DNA from: Selaginella tamariscina
Taxonomy: Eukaryota; Streptophyta; Lycopodiopsida; Selaginellales; Selaginellaceae
Reading direction: 5' to 3'
Assembly (NCBI GenBank): GCA_003024785.1
Contig: PUQB01000352.1
Coordinates: 186,001-250,000, forward strand
DNA: 64,000 nucleotides
A model generated the notes under the pieces. That model searched no databases, was not told the DNA's origin, and saw nothing but the letters and a program-made list of their open reading frames with translations. The translations under genes and the position numbers were made by a program. Shown in pieces: positions 24,063 to 35,463 of this stretch. How positions within the stretch are numbered: the first letter of the stretch is position 1; each line of letters starts with the position of its first letter.

Positions 24063-25181
24063 TTTGAAGGTTTGCTAGACATCTATAAGCGTTGCTCAAG
24101 AAACGAACTCTGTAACAAGCAAATATGAGCACAACATGTATATACATCGTTTACGAACCTGACTGAAGTAAAAAAGCGTGAATCATTTGACCTTGAAAGG
24201 TGCACTCTGAAACAAGCAAGCAATTAGTTGAGTGATACAATTGTTAATGTTATGCGTGCTTACCAGTGTTTCCTAGTTAGTGTTTATAGTTAATGAAAAG
24301 AACGTGCACCGCCGCCTTTGACTTCAACAAGGGAAAAACTACACGATAAACACGAGGAGTGAGCAAATGTGTTTTTTTTCTTTAATGTAATTTAGTTCAT
24401 TGTTTACTTACATATTCTCTTGAGCTGATCGAAAGAACGACCGACAGTAAACCGCCTTATGAATTCCGCAACCAATTAATTACTACAGAGAATTTCCGAG
24501 AGAGGAAAAACTGAAATACAGAGGGATTTCTTTTCATATCTTGAACGATCTTTCGCGATTTCGACCGCAAAACGCACCTGACAACCGATTCCTCAGCGTG
24601 ACAATGCAAATGTAGACAAATCAAGCGCCGGATCGATGGATTCCTCGATCCGAGAACCCTAGCGACGGATCAAAACCGCACAGAGATCTATGACGAGAGA
24701 ATCGGATGAAATCAAGCAGGAAATCCGCAATTGTACCCGATGCGATTGCTCACGGTGAGGCGGCACAGAGGATCACTTCATGAAATCAACCTCGCAAGAA
24801 CAGGCGTCTAGCGAGGAGACGAACAGAAAGAAGAACAAAACAGCCTACACGCGAAGACGCTTCCCCTACTCAAGCTCGATCCGCCATAGCCATAATCCTC
24901 GAAGCTCTCGAAGTAAATAGCACAAGGCACGGGATATGCTCAAAGGTTAAAAGGGAAGATACCCAGTCAAGGGCCCAAATTTTCCCACGTGTCCATTTGT
25001 GATACGCTTCAAACCTGCTTTTCTTTGCATGCATGGAATGATTGATATATTTAAAAGTTTAAAAAACAACTATGATTATTATATACATAATAGTAATGTA
25101 CAAGGTCGGAATTTTCCATGGTTGTTTCATCTAATGTTTGTCTAGAATGTGCAGTCCAATCTGGCTGCTATTATTTGTGCC
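24063..25181. other. Lipin/PAH 5' region and spacer to the F-box gene
   Basis: Untranslated leader and promoter of the lipin gene probably occupy 24.1-24.95 kb, a GC-richer stretch without a conserved reading frame. Candidate leader introns are visible but I cannot fix their ends. The rest is AT-rich and I see no gene in it. Confidence 0.4.
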
Positions 25182-27833
25182 CTAGAATAATCCTTTGAGG
25201 ATACTCCGTCCAAGAAACATCTCCTCAGTTTTGGCTGCGTATAAGTACTCCGTGATAATGTGAAATCGTCTGTGATATCCAGCTCCTAATCATTTATTAA
25301 AATAAAAAGACATTATATATGGAAAATGTAATAATGTTAAAACTACAAGAATAATATTTTAAAAAATTATGATTAAATAAATAAAATAAGAACATAACAT
25401 AATAACAACAAAAATAAGTTTTTTAACCAAAGTACCATTGGATTAATATTAAACAGATAACTACAACAATGTTGAATAGAATACTTGACACAATGATAAC
25501 TACAAACAAAGATGGAAATGAATATAATGAATAAAGTGGAAATGGAAAGTATGCATTATTCTCAAAGCACATTTGAAGTTCTGAAACTTATTGTAGAAAA
25601 GCATATATGAGAGAGAGAATACCTATAAGAAAACAAGACTGCGTACATATATAAAAGTATTACATAACGAGTGAGGACAATGTAAACATCACATTAATAA
25701 ACAGTATAAAAATATAAACTATATAAGAAATAATTAAGTATAATACGTGCCTGTAATAAGTGGTGCAGTGAACAGAGCAACTCTATGTCTTGTTCTGAAG
25801 CAGTCCCTTGAGATTCCTTAGTCGACAAACAGGACAAGCCACCTTGCAAGATCCCACGAAGTCCATAGCTGAGAATCACCTGACTCCTGTTGCATAAATC
25901 CAACAACAAAATCAATCTACAGACATATAAATAAACTTTCCATATCTTCATATTATGAATAATGGTGTGTGTCTATACATATGTGCACCACGTGCACACA
26001 TGCACAAACACACACGTATAGAACAGCTATATTACTTAAATAATCAAGAAACGTATTCTAGAACGAATTTGGCACAACCTGGTATACTGAACAACTACAG
26101 TGAAACAAGATACTACTATTTAATAGATAAATAAGCATTATAAGAGTATGTACATCTATACAAATATAATGTATATCATGAGAATACATACAACAATATA
26201 TGACGTATATAAAATATATCATGACGACAACCAACCTGAAGCAGAGAACTCCCTTGTTGTAGAGCGACGGTGTTCCCACGGTACTGCAGTCTTAGTGCTA
26301 GTAAAACCCTGGTTTAGGAATTTGTTTGCTACTTACCGTCCACTTTCCAATCGGACTGCATACTTGAGATCCGTACAATGAAGAGACACAAGTTTCACCC
26401 ATGCTATATAACGTTTCCATAAGTTGTTCAAACTCTGCCACACCTTCACACCCGCAACTGAAATGATAACATTCATAACCACAGCTTGTGTGTACGTTAT
26501 GTGCAACTGTATATGTATGTATGTATAATAACTTAGATCATCTGATGATAATTTTGAACAATGTACATGCACGTCTCTATACACAACATAAAAACACTTG
26601 ACCATATTTCATGCATAAACTACTAATTGCGAATATGCTTTCATATATATATATATAACATGATGCACACTGATTGATAGCATATATAAATCTTCACACA
26701 TATTTACATCTATGTAACATTTCAAAGCCAGATGCCGTTTGAGACGAAAAGATACTTGATAGATATATCCTGTATGATAGATTAACACGCATATATATAT
26801 ATATATATATTACCTTGTCTATTGCATGATGAGTTCTCTTCTTGTAGAAGCATTGTTATTAGATTAGTCGTGAGGTTATCTGCACGTTTAGTAAAAGCAG
26901 CACTTAGAACCTCATAAAAGACACACCAATCGGAGAGAGTTATTTTGCGTATCAAAGGACACAGATTTGCTGAATTATATTTGCCATGTGGCTGTCCGTG
27001 CTCCCACCATGCGTCCACCGCCTCTAGAAAATGTTCATATCCTTTCTTTGTAAATGTATAGCGAGTGCTTATCCTCAACATTAATGTGCTATGCTTCACC
27101 ACCAACCAACTGTATAATGTATAAAAATTAGTTATAGATAGAGATATCGATGTGTGTATTTATATATATAAACACACACGCTTTTATGCGGTAGATAGAC
27201 AGGTCCATAAAGAAACATAAATGAATCTCTAGTAAACTGATTTAAAAATCTTCTACATGAAAATCTTGATTTTATGTTGCATCCACAGGACAGACACACA
27301 CACACACACACACATATATATGCGTGTGCGTGCTACAACACGTTAGAATAGCCATACATGGCGTGTGTACATCATCTAACATGCACATTTACCTGGGAAA
27401 ATTGCTGTTATCGCAAGTGATGAATTTATCCCAGAGCAATCAGTTGAACACAGATCATACCAACGCTTACATACTTCTCTAGAAGCACACAAGTCCCTTA
27501 TTCCCAACACTTTAAAAGCCCTAAGAAGCACTTCATCCGGAACCTGAGATACAGGAGTTCCATCTGTGGCCGAATACAACATAGAGATGGATTCTCCTTC
27601 GCATCAATCGAATCACTGGACTCAACACCGCATTCATTTCCCCATCTCACTACCGAAGTCCTACGTTTTGAATCCCTTTGAATGTCAACTCCCCACCCCG
27701 GAAATGAGAATGTGAGCCCCAAATTTGTATTTTCCGTCACTGAATCCTCTTTTCTACTGTCACAGTTACCTGAATCAGGCAGATCCCTCTCCAATATCTG
27801 GTCCAAGAGATCATCAAGCTCATCTTCGTCCAT
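25182..27833 (-). CDS. F-box protein with a cullin-like C-terminal half
   Basis: Start at 27833 (MDEDELDDLLDQILERDLPD), stop at 25182, about 390 aa in seven exons or so. The acidic N-terminus is followed by an F-box: PVSQVPDEVLLRAFKVLGIR, then SREVCKRWYDLCSTD and LWDKFITCDNSNFPSWLVVK. After it the sequence follows the cullin N-terminal repeat pattern: LSDWCVFYEVLSAAFTKRAD (like the LSFEELYRNAY...HK block), WQSLNNLWKRYIAWVKLVSL, SLYNKGVLCFRSQVILSYGL (like SLWEMGLQLFRKHL), and at the end GYHRRFHIITEYLYAAKTEE (like FEKPFLEGTSEFYAAEG). Clean introns join these blocks in frame, e.g. AG/T between PS and WLVV. Two single-base gaps (near 27580 and 27435) shift the frame inside exon 1. F-box proteins bind Skp1 in SCF ubiquitin ligases. 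The cullin C-terminal RING-binding part is absent. F-box call firm; cullin similarity is by eye. Confidence 0.7.
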
Positions 27834-28333
27834 GGCTAGAACCCTAAATATACCCTAATTTAGCGTCACAGAAAGTCAATATAACATTCCAATTCAGAAT
27901 TTGCTGTAGATAGATGGCTGGATTTCGCAACGTGCCGGCGGACCACGACGACGACCTTCTCCCACTGTGGCCATAGTGGACTTTGTCCTGCTCACATTTC
28001 TGTACCCTAATTCTTCACATTTGCATCTCCAAGGAGCAATGTGTGCAGGTGATCAGATCCAATGTGTACTCGCTCGATCCTAATTCAATCTCTTAGGTAC
28101 GCCCATTTCTAGGAACACAATTTTACTGTGCTCATCCATAGAACATGAACAGGATCGGCAAATCCCTCCGGAAAAGATCGACATACATAGTTAGGAGCAA
28201 AGTGAAGATCAATCAAGTGGACTGTGGCAGATATAGATAGTGTGTGATAGACAACAGGCAATACATAGTTAGAGTGTGAGATTTGATATAGATAGTTTCT
28301 TCACGGAGAATGAGGATTTACAGATAGTGTGTC
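27834..28333. other. Divergent promoter region, F-box and ARO genes
   Basis: About 500 bp between start codons that point away from each other. Two telo-box-like motifs (accctaaatataccctaa) lie next to the F-box gene start. The tract at 28190-28345 carries a repeated atagatagtgtgtgatagac / tagatagtgtgtcatggac phrase, so part of it may be a local duplication. Confidence 0.4.
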
Positions 28334-30128
28334 ATGGACAACTATCTGAGGCAACCAATACAATTAGCGGAGTCAGTGAGGAGGCAATAGACGAGGCGGA
28401 TTCCTTCAGACAAGAGTGTAGCGAGCTAGGGAGGAATGTGGAAAGAGTGGGCAAGCTGCTTAAGCAAGTCGCAAGGCTTGCTGCTACCCCCAAGTTTTAT
28501 GAGCACCCCACGAAACGGATCATGGAGGAAGCCAGGAAAACGATGGAGAAAACGCTCACCTTTGAAGAAGTGTAAGAAGAGCGTTCTCAAGCGTTATCAC
28601 TATCACCTCGGGTGCGGATTTCCACAAAGTGAACCGGCTTCTAGACAGCACCAGGAGGACTCAATTGGTTGCTGTCCATCTCTGAGCCCGGTAGTGACTT
28701 TGTCATCCCCCAATTGCGGCAAATGATCCCAATTTAGCTCTGGTTTGGCAGCAGATTGCTAGTATTCAGTCAGGGAGCTCCGAAGAACGTGCAGATGCTG
28801 CAAACTATCTTGCATCTCTAGCGAAAGACAGCGAGAGGAACGGTAAGATCATTATCGAGGAGGGTGGACTTGGCCCTCTCATGAACTGCTCATGGAAGGA
28901 CCGCCTGCTGCGCAGGAGTCAGCCGCTAAGACACTCGGAGAGCTTGCCCGTGACGAGCAGCGTGCGCAGGAGATTGTCAAAGCCGGTGCCATACAGACTT
29001 TCATACACGTCCTAGCGGATGCACCGGTGAAGGTCCAGACACAGACAGCACGAGCTCTAGCTGCAGTTGTTTCACACTCCACCGATGCTGCCAGGGAGTT
29101 CGGGAGTGTGGGTGCTATTCGTCACTTGTGGCCTTATCAACGACACCATTGAAAGCATGCCAAGACTAACATCCATGCAGTTTGAAGCACCAGATGGCAC
29201 AGAAGGCAAAGCAGGATGAGAAACAGGATATGTACAAGGTGTTGAAAGCGGGATACCACGGACCAAAGTCTTCTTCACACAAGAGGAACTTCAGTTCGGA
29301 GAATGGCAAGTATTACTACGGTCCTTCCGTAAGGGAGCAGGGCAGGCGGGAGAGGGAGAACGAGGACCCGGAGACGATTGCCGAGCTACGGGCGGAAGTT
29401 CTAGTTGCCCTCCGGATGTTAGCCGCAAACAACCTAGCGAACTGCAAGCTGATCACGGCACAAGGGCCTTGCTGTGCTTTGGAAAGCTCATGGAGAAGAA
29501 CGGGGACGTGCAGAGGAACGCGGTGATGGCCGTAGCAGAGATTGCAGCCGTTGCTGAGTCGCAATCCTCCCTCCGTTGGGCAGCCTTCAAGAACAGCTCC
29601 CCGGCAGTCCGTGCTGTAGTCGATCAGCTGTTGAAAGTGATCAAGATCGATGAGCCGGAGATGCAAGTGCCGGCTCTTAAGGCTATGGGGTGCCTGGCAA
29701 AATCTTTCCAGCGAAGGACACACACATTGTGAAGGCTATAACTGAGCAGCTGGGAAAGGACCGGTGGTGGCCGCCGAGGCTGCAGTTGCATTGCAAAAGT
29801 TCACCATGGGCCAGAACTGGAACGCAAAAACGCACTGCGTTAGTGTACTCGAAGCCAACGGAATAACTCACCTGGTACACCTCACCATGTTTGCCGAGTC
29901 CCTCCGCCGGTTATACTCCTGTGTAATCTGGTAGAACAAGTAAAGGACCACGAGGCACTCAAGTCCAGAGACATTCTCACGGCTCTACAGGCGGCGTCCA
30001 GGAACCCGCAACTGGCACAAAATGAACAGTTGCGGGAAATGCTGCCCAAGGCTATCGAGCATCTGGAGCTGTTTCAGGCTGGGTTAACTACTGGGCATCA
30101 AAACTACGAATATTATGACGATGAATAA
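28334..30128 (+). CDS. ARMADILLO REPEAT ONLY (ARO)-type protein
   Basis: Intronless gene of about 600 codons. The start at 28334 gives MDNYLRQPIQLAESV, matching the ARO N-terminus (RPIQLAD). It continues, one base out of frame, as EEAIDEADSFRQECSELGRN and LLKQVARLA, EHPTKRIMEEARKTMEK, then ITITSGADFHKVNRLLDSTR. Armadillo repeats follow: NGKIIIEEGGLGPL, ESAAKTLGELARDEQRAQEI and EVLVALRMLAANNLANCKLI. The stop at 30126-30128 follows FQAGLTTGHQNYEYYDDE. Arabidopsis ARO proteins sit at the tips of growing cells and organise actin and ROP polarity. At least six single-base breaks split the frame, all between stretches of conserved sequence, so sequence error is likelier than decay. Confidence 0.85.
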
Positions 30129-30625
30129 TATACACTTTATTTGCGTAACATTCTGTATTCTTTTTGGTTTATTACATTGACTTACACATATATGTTCGGA
30201 TGACACAACGTGTGTGTGTGCGTGTGTGCGTGTAAACTATATAGATAGAACTCGTAACAAGTGTAATTCACTAGCATTCGGTGGACCATATTAATTGTAA
30301 TGTACATAAAGGTATAGCACGGGACATGTCACAGGTGGCTGATATCACTATATATTGATACTGTTAGAATGCAACGTGATAACTAAGACTGGAATATTCT
30401 TTCGATTCGAATATGCCACGTTGTTTGCGCGTCAAGGTTAGGTTTCTTGTTCATCCGCGTAGCTTCCGCTTCTGATCTGTGCTCAAATTCAAGATTTCCG
30501 AGGTTTCTGCAGTGTTTGCGGCTGGATTGATAGGCGCTCATCGACTAGGTACCGAAAATCTGCATTTTGTGATCGGTTTTTAGGCGCTGATCCATTAAGT
30601 ACATTTCCAATACAAGACAGGAAGA
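30129..30625. other. Spacer between ARO and ILK-like genes
   Basis: About 500 bp: the ARO 3' UTR with a (GT)n tract at 30211-30232, then the leader of the ILK-like gene from about 30400. It includes two similar phrases at 30530 and 30580 (ggcgctcatcgactaggtac / ggcgctgatccattaagtac), a small duplication. No gene. Confidence 0.45.
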
Positions 30626-31720
30626 ATGGTGGTCATCAGATTCCTGGGGAGGCAGTCGTCCATGGCGCCGGAAGGCAGCACAAACACAACGGATTTGGGA
30701 ATGGAGGGCGCGGTAGCGGATGATCTAGGAGATGTGATTCGGCTCCTGTATTCGGCAAGCCAGGGAGATGTCTCCGCCGTGAAATCCCTTCTCGACAATG
30801 GTGTTGATGTCAATAGCTCGGATTTTGACAGCCGCACGGCACTTCATGTTGCATCGTGCGAGGGGAAAAAGAATGTTGTGGAGCTCCTCGTTTCCGAGGG
30901 CGCGGATGTGAATGCCAAGGATCGTTGGGGGAGCACGGTAAGACAATCGCTTGTTGTGTGTGTGTGTTGTTGTTTGCTCTACATATATGTGTATGGACCT
31001 TCATGGTTTGCAATATGCACGCGGCTATAGCTAAATGTACATGAAGACGAACAGCAAAAACTGGATAATAGAGAGACACGTATTTCATACATGAAATAAA
31101 AGGTCAAATGATAACAAGACTAATAGTATGCCATTCAGTGGTCCATCAATTTTCAACTGTTACCGCTTGCATACACTTCAACGTGTGGGGTGTGTGTTGT
31201 GTGCCGATTGATACGTACTTATTTATATACATGTGCCCTTTTCATCTTTTGTTTATTGGCAGCCTCTAGCAGATGCCAAACACTACAATTGTGATGAAGT
31301 GGCACGTTTGCTCGAGGCTCACGGCGCTCAGATGCCTGTAAGTATGAAGTTTAATAGTTTATCATATGATTGTCATTACGATATTAGTCAAATAATGATA
31401 TTTGGGAACTTTTACAGGACACCTCTCCAATGAGAGTTTCTGAGGTGCCTGACTACGAGATTGATCGACGGGAGCTCATTTTGGAAAACGAGGTTTAAAT
31501 CTACGTTGTGAACTTTTGTTGCTTTATTGACGTCTATCTTTTTTCGCACAGGGCTCTTCTCATACAGTTGCAAAATGGCGGGAACCAAGGTCTTTGTGAA
31601 AATCATTCCATTTGACAAGGATTATGGACAAGACAAAGTGTGAGTCAACCTATATTATTACAAAACTAGAATAGCTCTCTTAGCATATAAAGCTGAAAGG
31701 ACCAATATATATTTATTAAG

Positions 31721-31758
<38 letters not shown>

Positions 31759-33218
31759 GTTTCTACTACCACGTAGTAGATGCATTAATAAGATCAAAAC
31801 TATCACGACACTACAATATTGTATGTTAGATTATGAACCATTTTCTCATCTACTGGATGAACAGGAAGGCATTTATCAACGAACTTTCCCTTATGTTGAA
31901 GCTGCGTCATCCCAACGTGGTCCAATTCCTTGGGGCTGTCACACAAAGTATTCCTGCTATGTTGGTCATGGAGTATCTTCCAAAGGTACAGTTCTGGTTT
32001 ATTGTAAACTTTTACATACATATATGTATATGATATATAGATATGCGTGTATAAACTCGTTTAAGAAACGTAGAGGGACTTGCACACGTACCTCAGGACA
32101 AAGGAAAGCCTCTAAAGCCTACCAAAGCACTGAAGTTTGCACTGGATATTGCGAGGTATCTAAGTAATAAAAGTGATTAAGTTTTCTATCTTAATAATGT
32201 ATTAAATTATAATGCAGAGGACTAAACTATGTGCATGAGTTCAAGCCTGAGCCAGTCATTCACAGTAACTTGAAACCGAGGTAATCTTTGTTTTATTTGC
32301 ATTGACACGAATCTGTTTAATTACGTGTTCTCACTCGCATTTAGGGGTGCCAGTAACTTGTTGCGTCATAAATCAGGGCATTTGAAAATAACGGATTTTG
32401 CATTCACCAAGTATGTGCCATGATCAAAATTTTATTAAAACTTCTGGTAAGCGGATTCTGTTCCTTTGTTCTTGATACTGATTTATTTACGCTTTTTGTC
32501 TGTAGGACGATACATGGCACCTGAAATCTTCCGTTGTAGCGAGTACAACACTACAGTGGACGTGTTTTCTTTCGCGCTCATTGTTCAGGAGGTAAGAAAT
32601 AGTTCTGCATTTTGTATGACCGTGTGTGTGTAACTAATAGTACTGTGTGTGTGTGTGTGTACACAGTGTGTACATATATTCAGACACATATACATACACT
32701 GATAAGCGTATACAGATGTATACAATATACATGTGCAGTGTGCGTGTGAGAGTGAACATTTATACAATTAGTTGGGTGAGGCAACTGCTAAAAAAGTAAC
32801 TTATCAGCAGTCAAGGTTTATAAATTAAGGCACTAACTATACGCATGCTTCTTTTAGATGATGGAAGGAACGCATCCTTTTCCAAAACTCGACCCAGAGG
32901 AGGCTGCTAAGAGCTATGCAGATGGGAAACGGCCACCTTTTAAAATAAAACCGAGATACTATCCTGAAGGATTGAAAGAGTACGTTTTCCATGCATACCT
33001 ATGCGGGATATACATACAGAACATGTGTGTGTGTGTGTGTGTGCTGTTTCATATTTCCGTGCAGGTTGATTGAACGATGCTGGGCAGATAATCCAAAACT
33101 GCGGCCAGGGTTCAATGCGATATGCAAGCAACTGGAGACTATCAGAGATATCTACGGCCGTGATACTCTCAAAACATGCATGACGAAGATCAGGTACTCC
33201 AAGCTGTGTGGTCGATAG
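30626..33218 (+). CDS. Ankyrin-repeat ILK-family (Raf-like C1) protein, apparent pseudokinase
   Basis: Start at 30626 (or 30662), about 11 exons including 30626-30937, 31263-31337, 31418-31492 and from 31552. Ankyrin repeats come first: VIRLLYSASQGDVSAVKSLL, DFDSRTALHVASCEGKKNVV and NAKDRWGSTPLADAKHYNCD. The kinase domain follows: WRGTKVFVKIIP (beta-3 Lys present), LSLMLKLRHPNVVQFLGAVT, MLVMEYLPK, then PVIHSNLKPRGASNLL where plants' ILKs have HRD, and KITDFAFTK where DFG is expected. The next exon starts at RYMAPEIFRCSEY, so the activation loop is very short and the splice phases do not match there. The C-lobe is complete (MMEGTHPFPK, LIERCWADNPKLRPGF). Plant ILKs act in pathogen and salt signalling. 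One G is missing at WRG/T near 31590. Loss of Asp in HRD and Gly in DFG suggests no or altered catalysis. Confidence 0.85.
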
Positions 33219-33643
33219 ATTAAGCTCAGTCTTCAAGTTAAATCAACAAATCAGCATATTTTTGTTCACACATATTTCTTTGTTGTAAATTTGGGTGCCT
33301 GATGCACAACCTCTTCATTCAACTGTGTACGATGGTCCCCTCTCTGCTGTATGCCCTTCATCCTTAGGTGTGTGGGATACATGTACATGCAGATGCATAT
33401 ATACATACAGATAATGTGCTTTGAAAACACATTCAGTGAGTTGGATAAATGTGCAGCTGCTTGAACTCCTCAAGTGACATACACTGAGACAGATGTTGGT
33501 GCATACACATACTTGCATACATACAACTATATACAGTTAAGGTTATTGCAGGTAACAGCAACACTAGGTGTTCAAGTTGATACTTTCTGGAAGATCACTT
33601 TCACACACACACACACACACAAACACATACATATTAAAACCAT
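33219..33643. other. Spacer between convergent ILK-like and RPL10 genes
   Basis: About 420 bp between two facing stop codons, including a (CA)n tract at 33603-33620. It should hold both 3' UTRs. No gene seen. Confidence 0.5.
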
Positions 33644-35139
33644 TTAGTTTGAGGAGCTAGATTCTTGCTCCAGCTTCTGTATATGAGCCTTCAAGTGTGA
33701 GCAAAAGCTTCCTTGCGGCGCCTGAAGAACAGAAACAACTTGTGTAGAAGGTCCCTGCAGAACACCGAGCAGCTTGGCATATATATCAACCCGGGTAGGC
33801 ATGGTCTCCAGCTGCTTAAACTCCTCAGGTGCGTAAAACTTGCCCTCGAACACAGCCCCCGTGAAGTCATTATCCTCTAGTTTTAGCTCCTTTTGAAACG
33901 CCCTGTACGGCTTTAGTGCCGCTGGTATTTCCTCCGTGTGTACGAACAGCCATGCGTTCATTCCCTTGAGACATGGTTTGAGAGCCTCCCATTTTGTGCC
34001 TTCGATGGCCTTGCCTATCAAAATCATGTATATTTATACATCCCATACATATTTATATGCATGTACAAAATACATATTATCTTCTATGGGTACGTAGCCA
34101 TACAATATGTAGCTACGTGTGTGTATTGTGTCTATGTTGTAACTTCTACTTAACATCGTTATATTATTATTGGTAGTGTGTACAGATTATGTTGAAACTT
34201 ATGTTGTACATGTATGTCCGTACGTGGTCATACAATATGTACCTACGTAGAATGTATTCTGAGTGTATTGTGTGTATGTGTGTGTAACTCGTTATATTAT
34301 TATTGGTAGTGCGTGTGTACATACTTATATGCATGTACAACACATTTTCTTGAAACTTATACAATGTGTACCTACGTAGAATGTATTCTGCGTGTGTGTA
34401 ATGTCTGTGTGTACGTATTTATATGCATGTAGAAAGTACTTATCTTGACACTTATGTCGTCATGTATGTCCGTGTATTCTGAGTGTGTATTGTGTTTATA
34501 TTATTATTGATAGTGTGTGTGTGTACATAGCTATATGCATGTACAAAGTACATATTATCTTGAAAATTATGTCGAACATGTATGTCCGTATGTGGTCATA
34601 CAATATGTACCTACGTAGAATGTATTCTAACGTGTGTATTGTGTGTGTCTGAGAGAGAGGGGGGGTCTCTCTCTCTCTGCCTCTCACGCACACACACACA
34701 CACACACACAACGAGATGTATGTCGTGCATGCATGTGTGCTCACACGCTCACTCTATTGTATATGTTTTTATCACACATACGCCGTGTGTGTATTGTTAC
34801 CAACAAGCGTGTTCTTGGCCACAATGAGTTTGGTAGTGTCAGGGAGGTTACGCTCAAGTTCTGCATCTGCTGCACAGTGAGGCCTTTGTATTTCACACCG
34901 GCAACAAGGTAGCAATCCTCGAGCTGCTTCTTGACCTTGTCCACAGTCTCCTCTTTCTTCTGCCTGCTGATAGCCATTCTTACTTGCAATTGGCCAGGCT
35001 TCCTCCCCTGTTGAAGGATCCACTTGGGTGTGTATGCCAGGTGTCCACATGGGCGGTAGAAATCCGAGGCTGACGCACCCATCGTACCTGCATTTCTTTG
35101 GATGCCAATCCCACAATGTGCATCCATAGCCATTGCCAT
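33644..35139 (-). CDS. Plastid 50S ribosomal protein L10 (uL10c)
   Basis: Two exons, 34801-35139 and 33644-34014, with a 786-bp intron. The first encodes a transit peptide (MAMAMDAHCGIGIQRNAGTM) and the mature start AISRQKKEETVDKVKKQLED, then VAGVKYKGLTVQQMQ and LPDTTKLIVAKNTLV. The second continues GKAIEGTKWEALKPCLKGMN, AWLFVHTEEIPAALKPYRAF and DFTGAVFEGKFYAPEEFKQL to the stop. It matches chloroplast L10, which anchors the L12 stalk. The frame shifts once near 34860 (ATGCAGAACTT where one more G gives MQEL), a probable sequence error. The intron is a patchwork of degenerate tandem repeats. An LTR retrotransposon ends only about 165 bp upstream of the start codon. Confidence 0.93.
34020..34645. 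repeat. Degenerate tandem repeats in the RPL10 intron
   Basis: A phrase of the form catgtatgtccgt...catacaatatgtacctacgtagaatgtattct recurs about four to five times with uneven spacing. The shared end (gtattct) falls near 34260, 34388, 34480 and 34627. Intervening parts repeat ttatattattattggtagtg and tatatgcatgtacaa. It reads as an expanded, partly decayed intronic minisatellite. Confidence 0.7.
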
Positions 35140-35302
35140 TCTCTTGATAAGCCCCTAAAAGAATATTCTCTCCATCGGTATTAACACAAATAATTACTTT
35201 GTTATAACGTGTAGATATATATGTAATAAAAAGGATGTACTTTACTAATTTTTAAATAAAATGTTATATTATTTTAAATTGCAAAAAATTAAATACAATA
35301 CT

Positions 35303-35463
35303 TGTGAGAGCTCGGAATATAGAAATGTGTATATCCATTAGTTCAGAAACCCTAACTTATATACAAGAGCGAGTGGTCCAGATTGAATCCAATCCGACGG
35401 CTATCAAAATCCACTACGCTAATAATAGTATGTGCACATGCAGCCGTACACGTGGATCTTACA
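35303..35463 (-). repeat. LTR (3' LTR of the Gypsy element)
   Basis: Direct repeat starting TGTGAGAGCTCGGAATATAG on the plus strand and ending in GTGGATCTTACA. It matches the copy at 40014-40173 base for base as far as I can read. A purine-rich tract (on the minus strand) adjoins it on the inner side. Confidence 0.93.
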
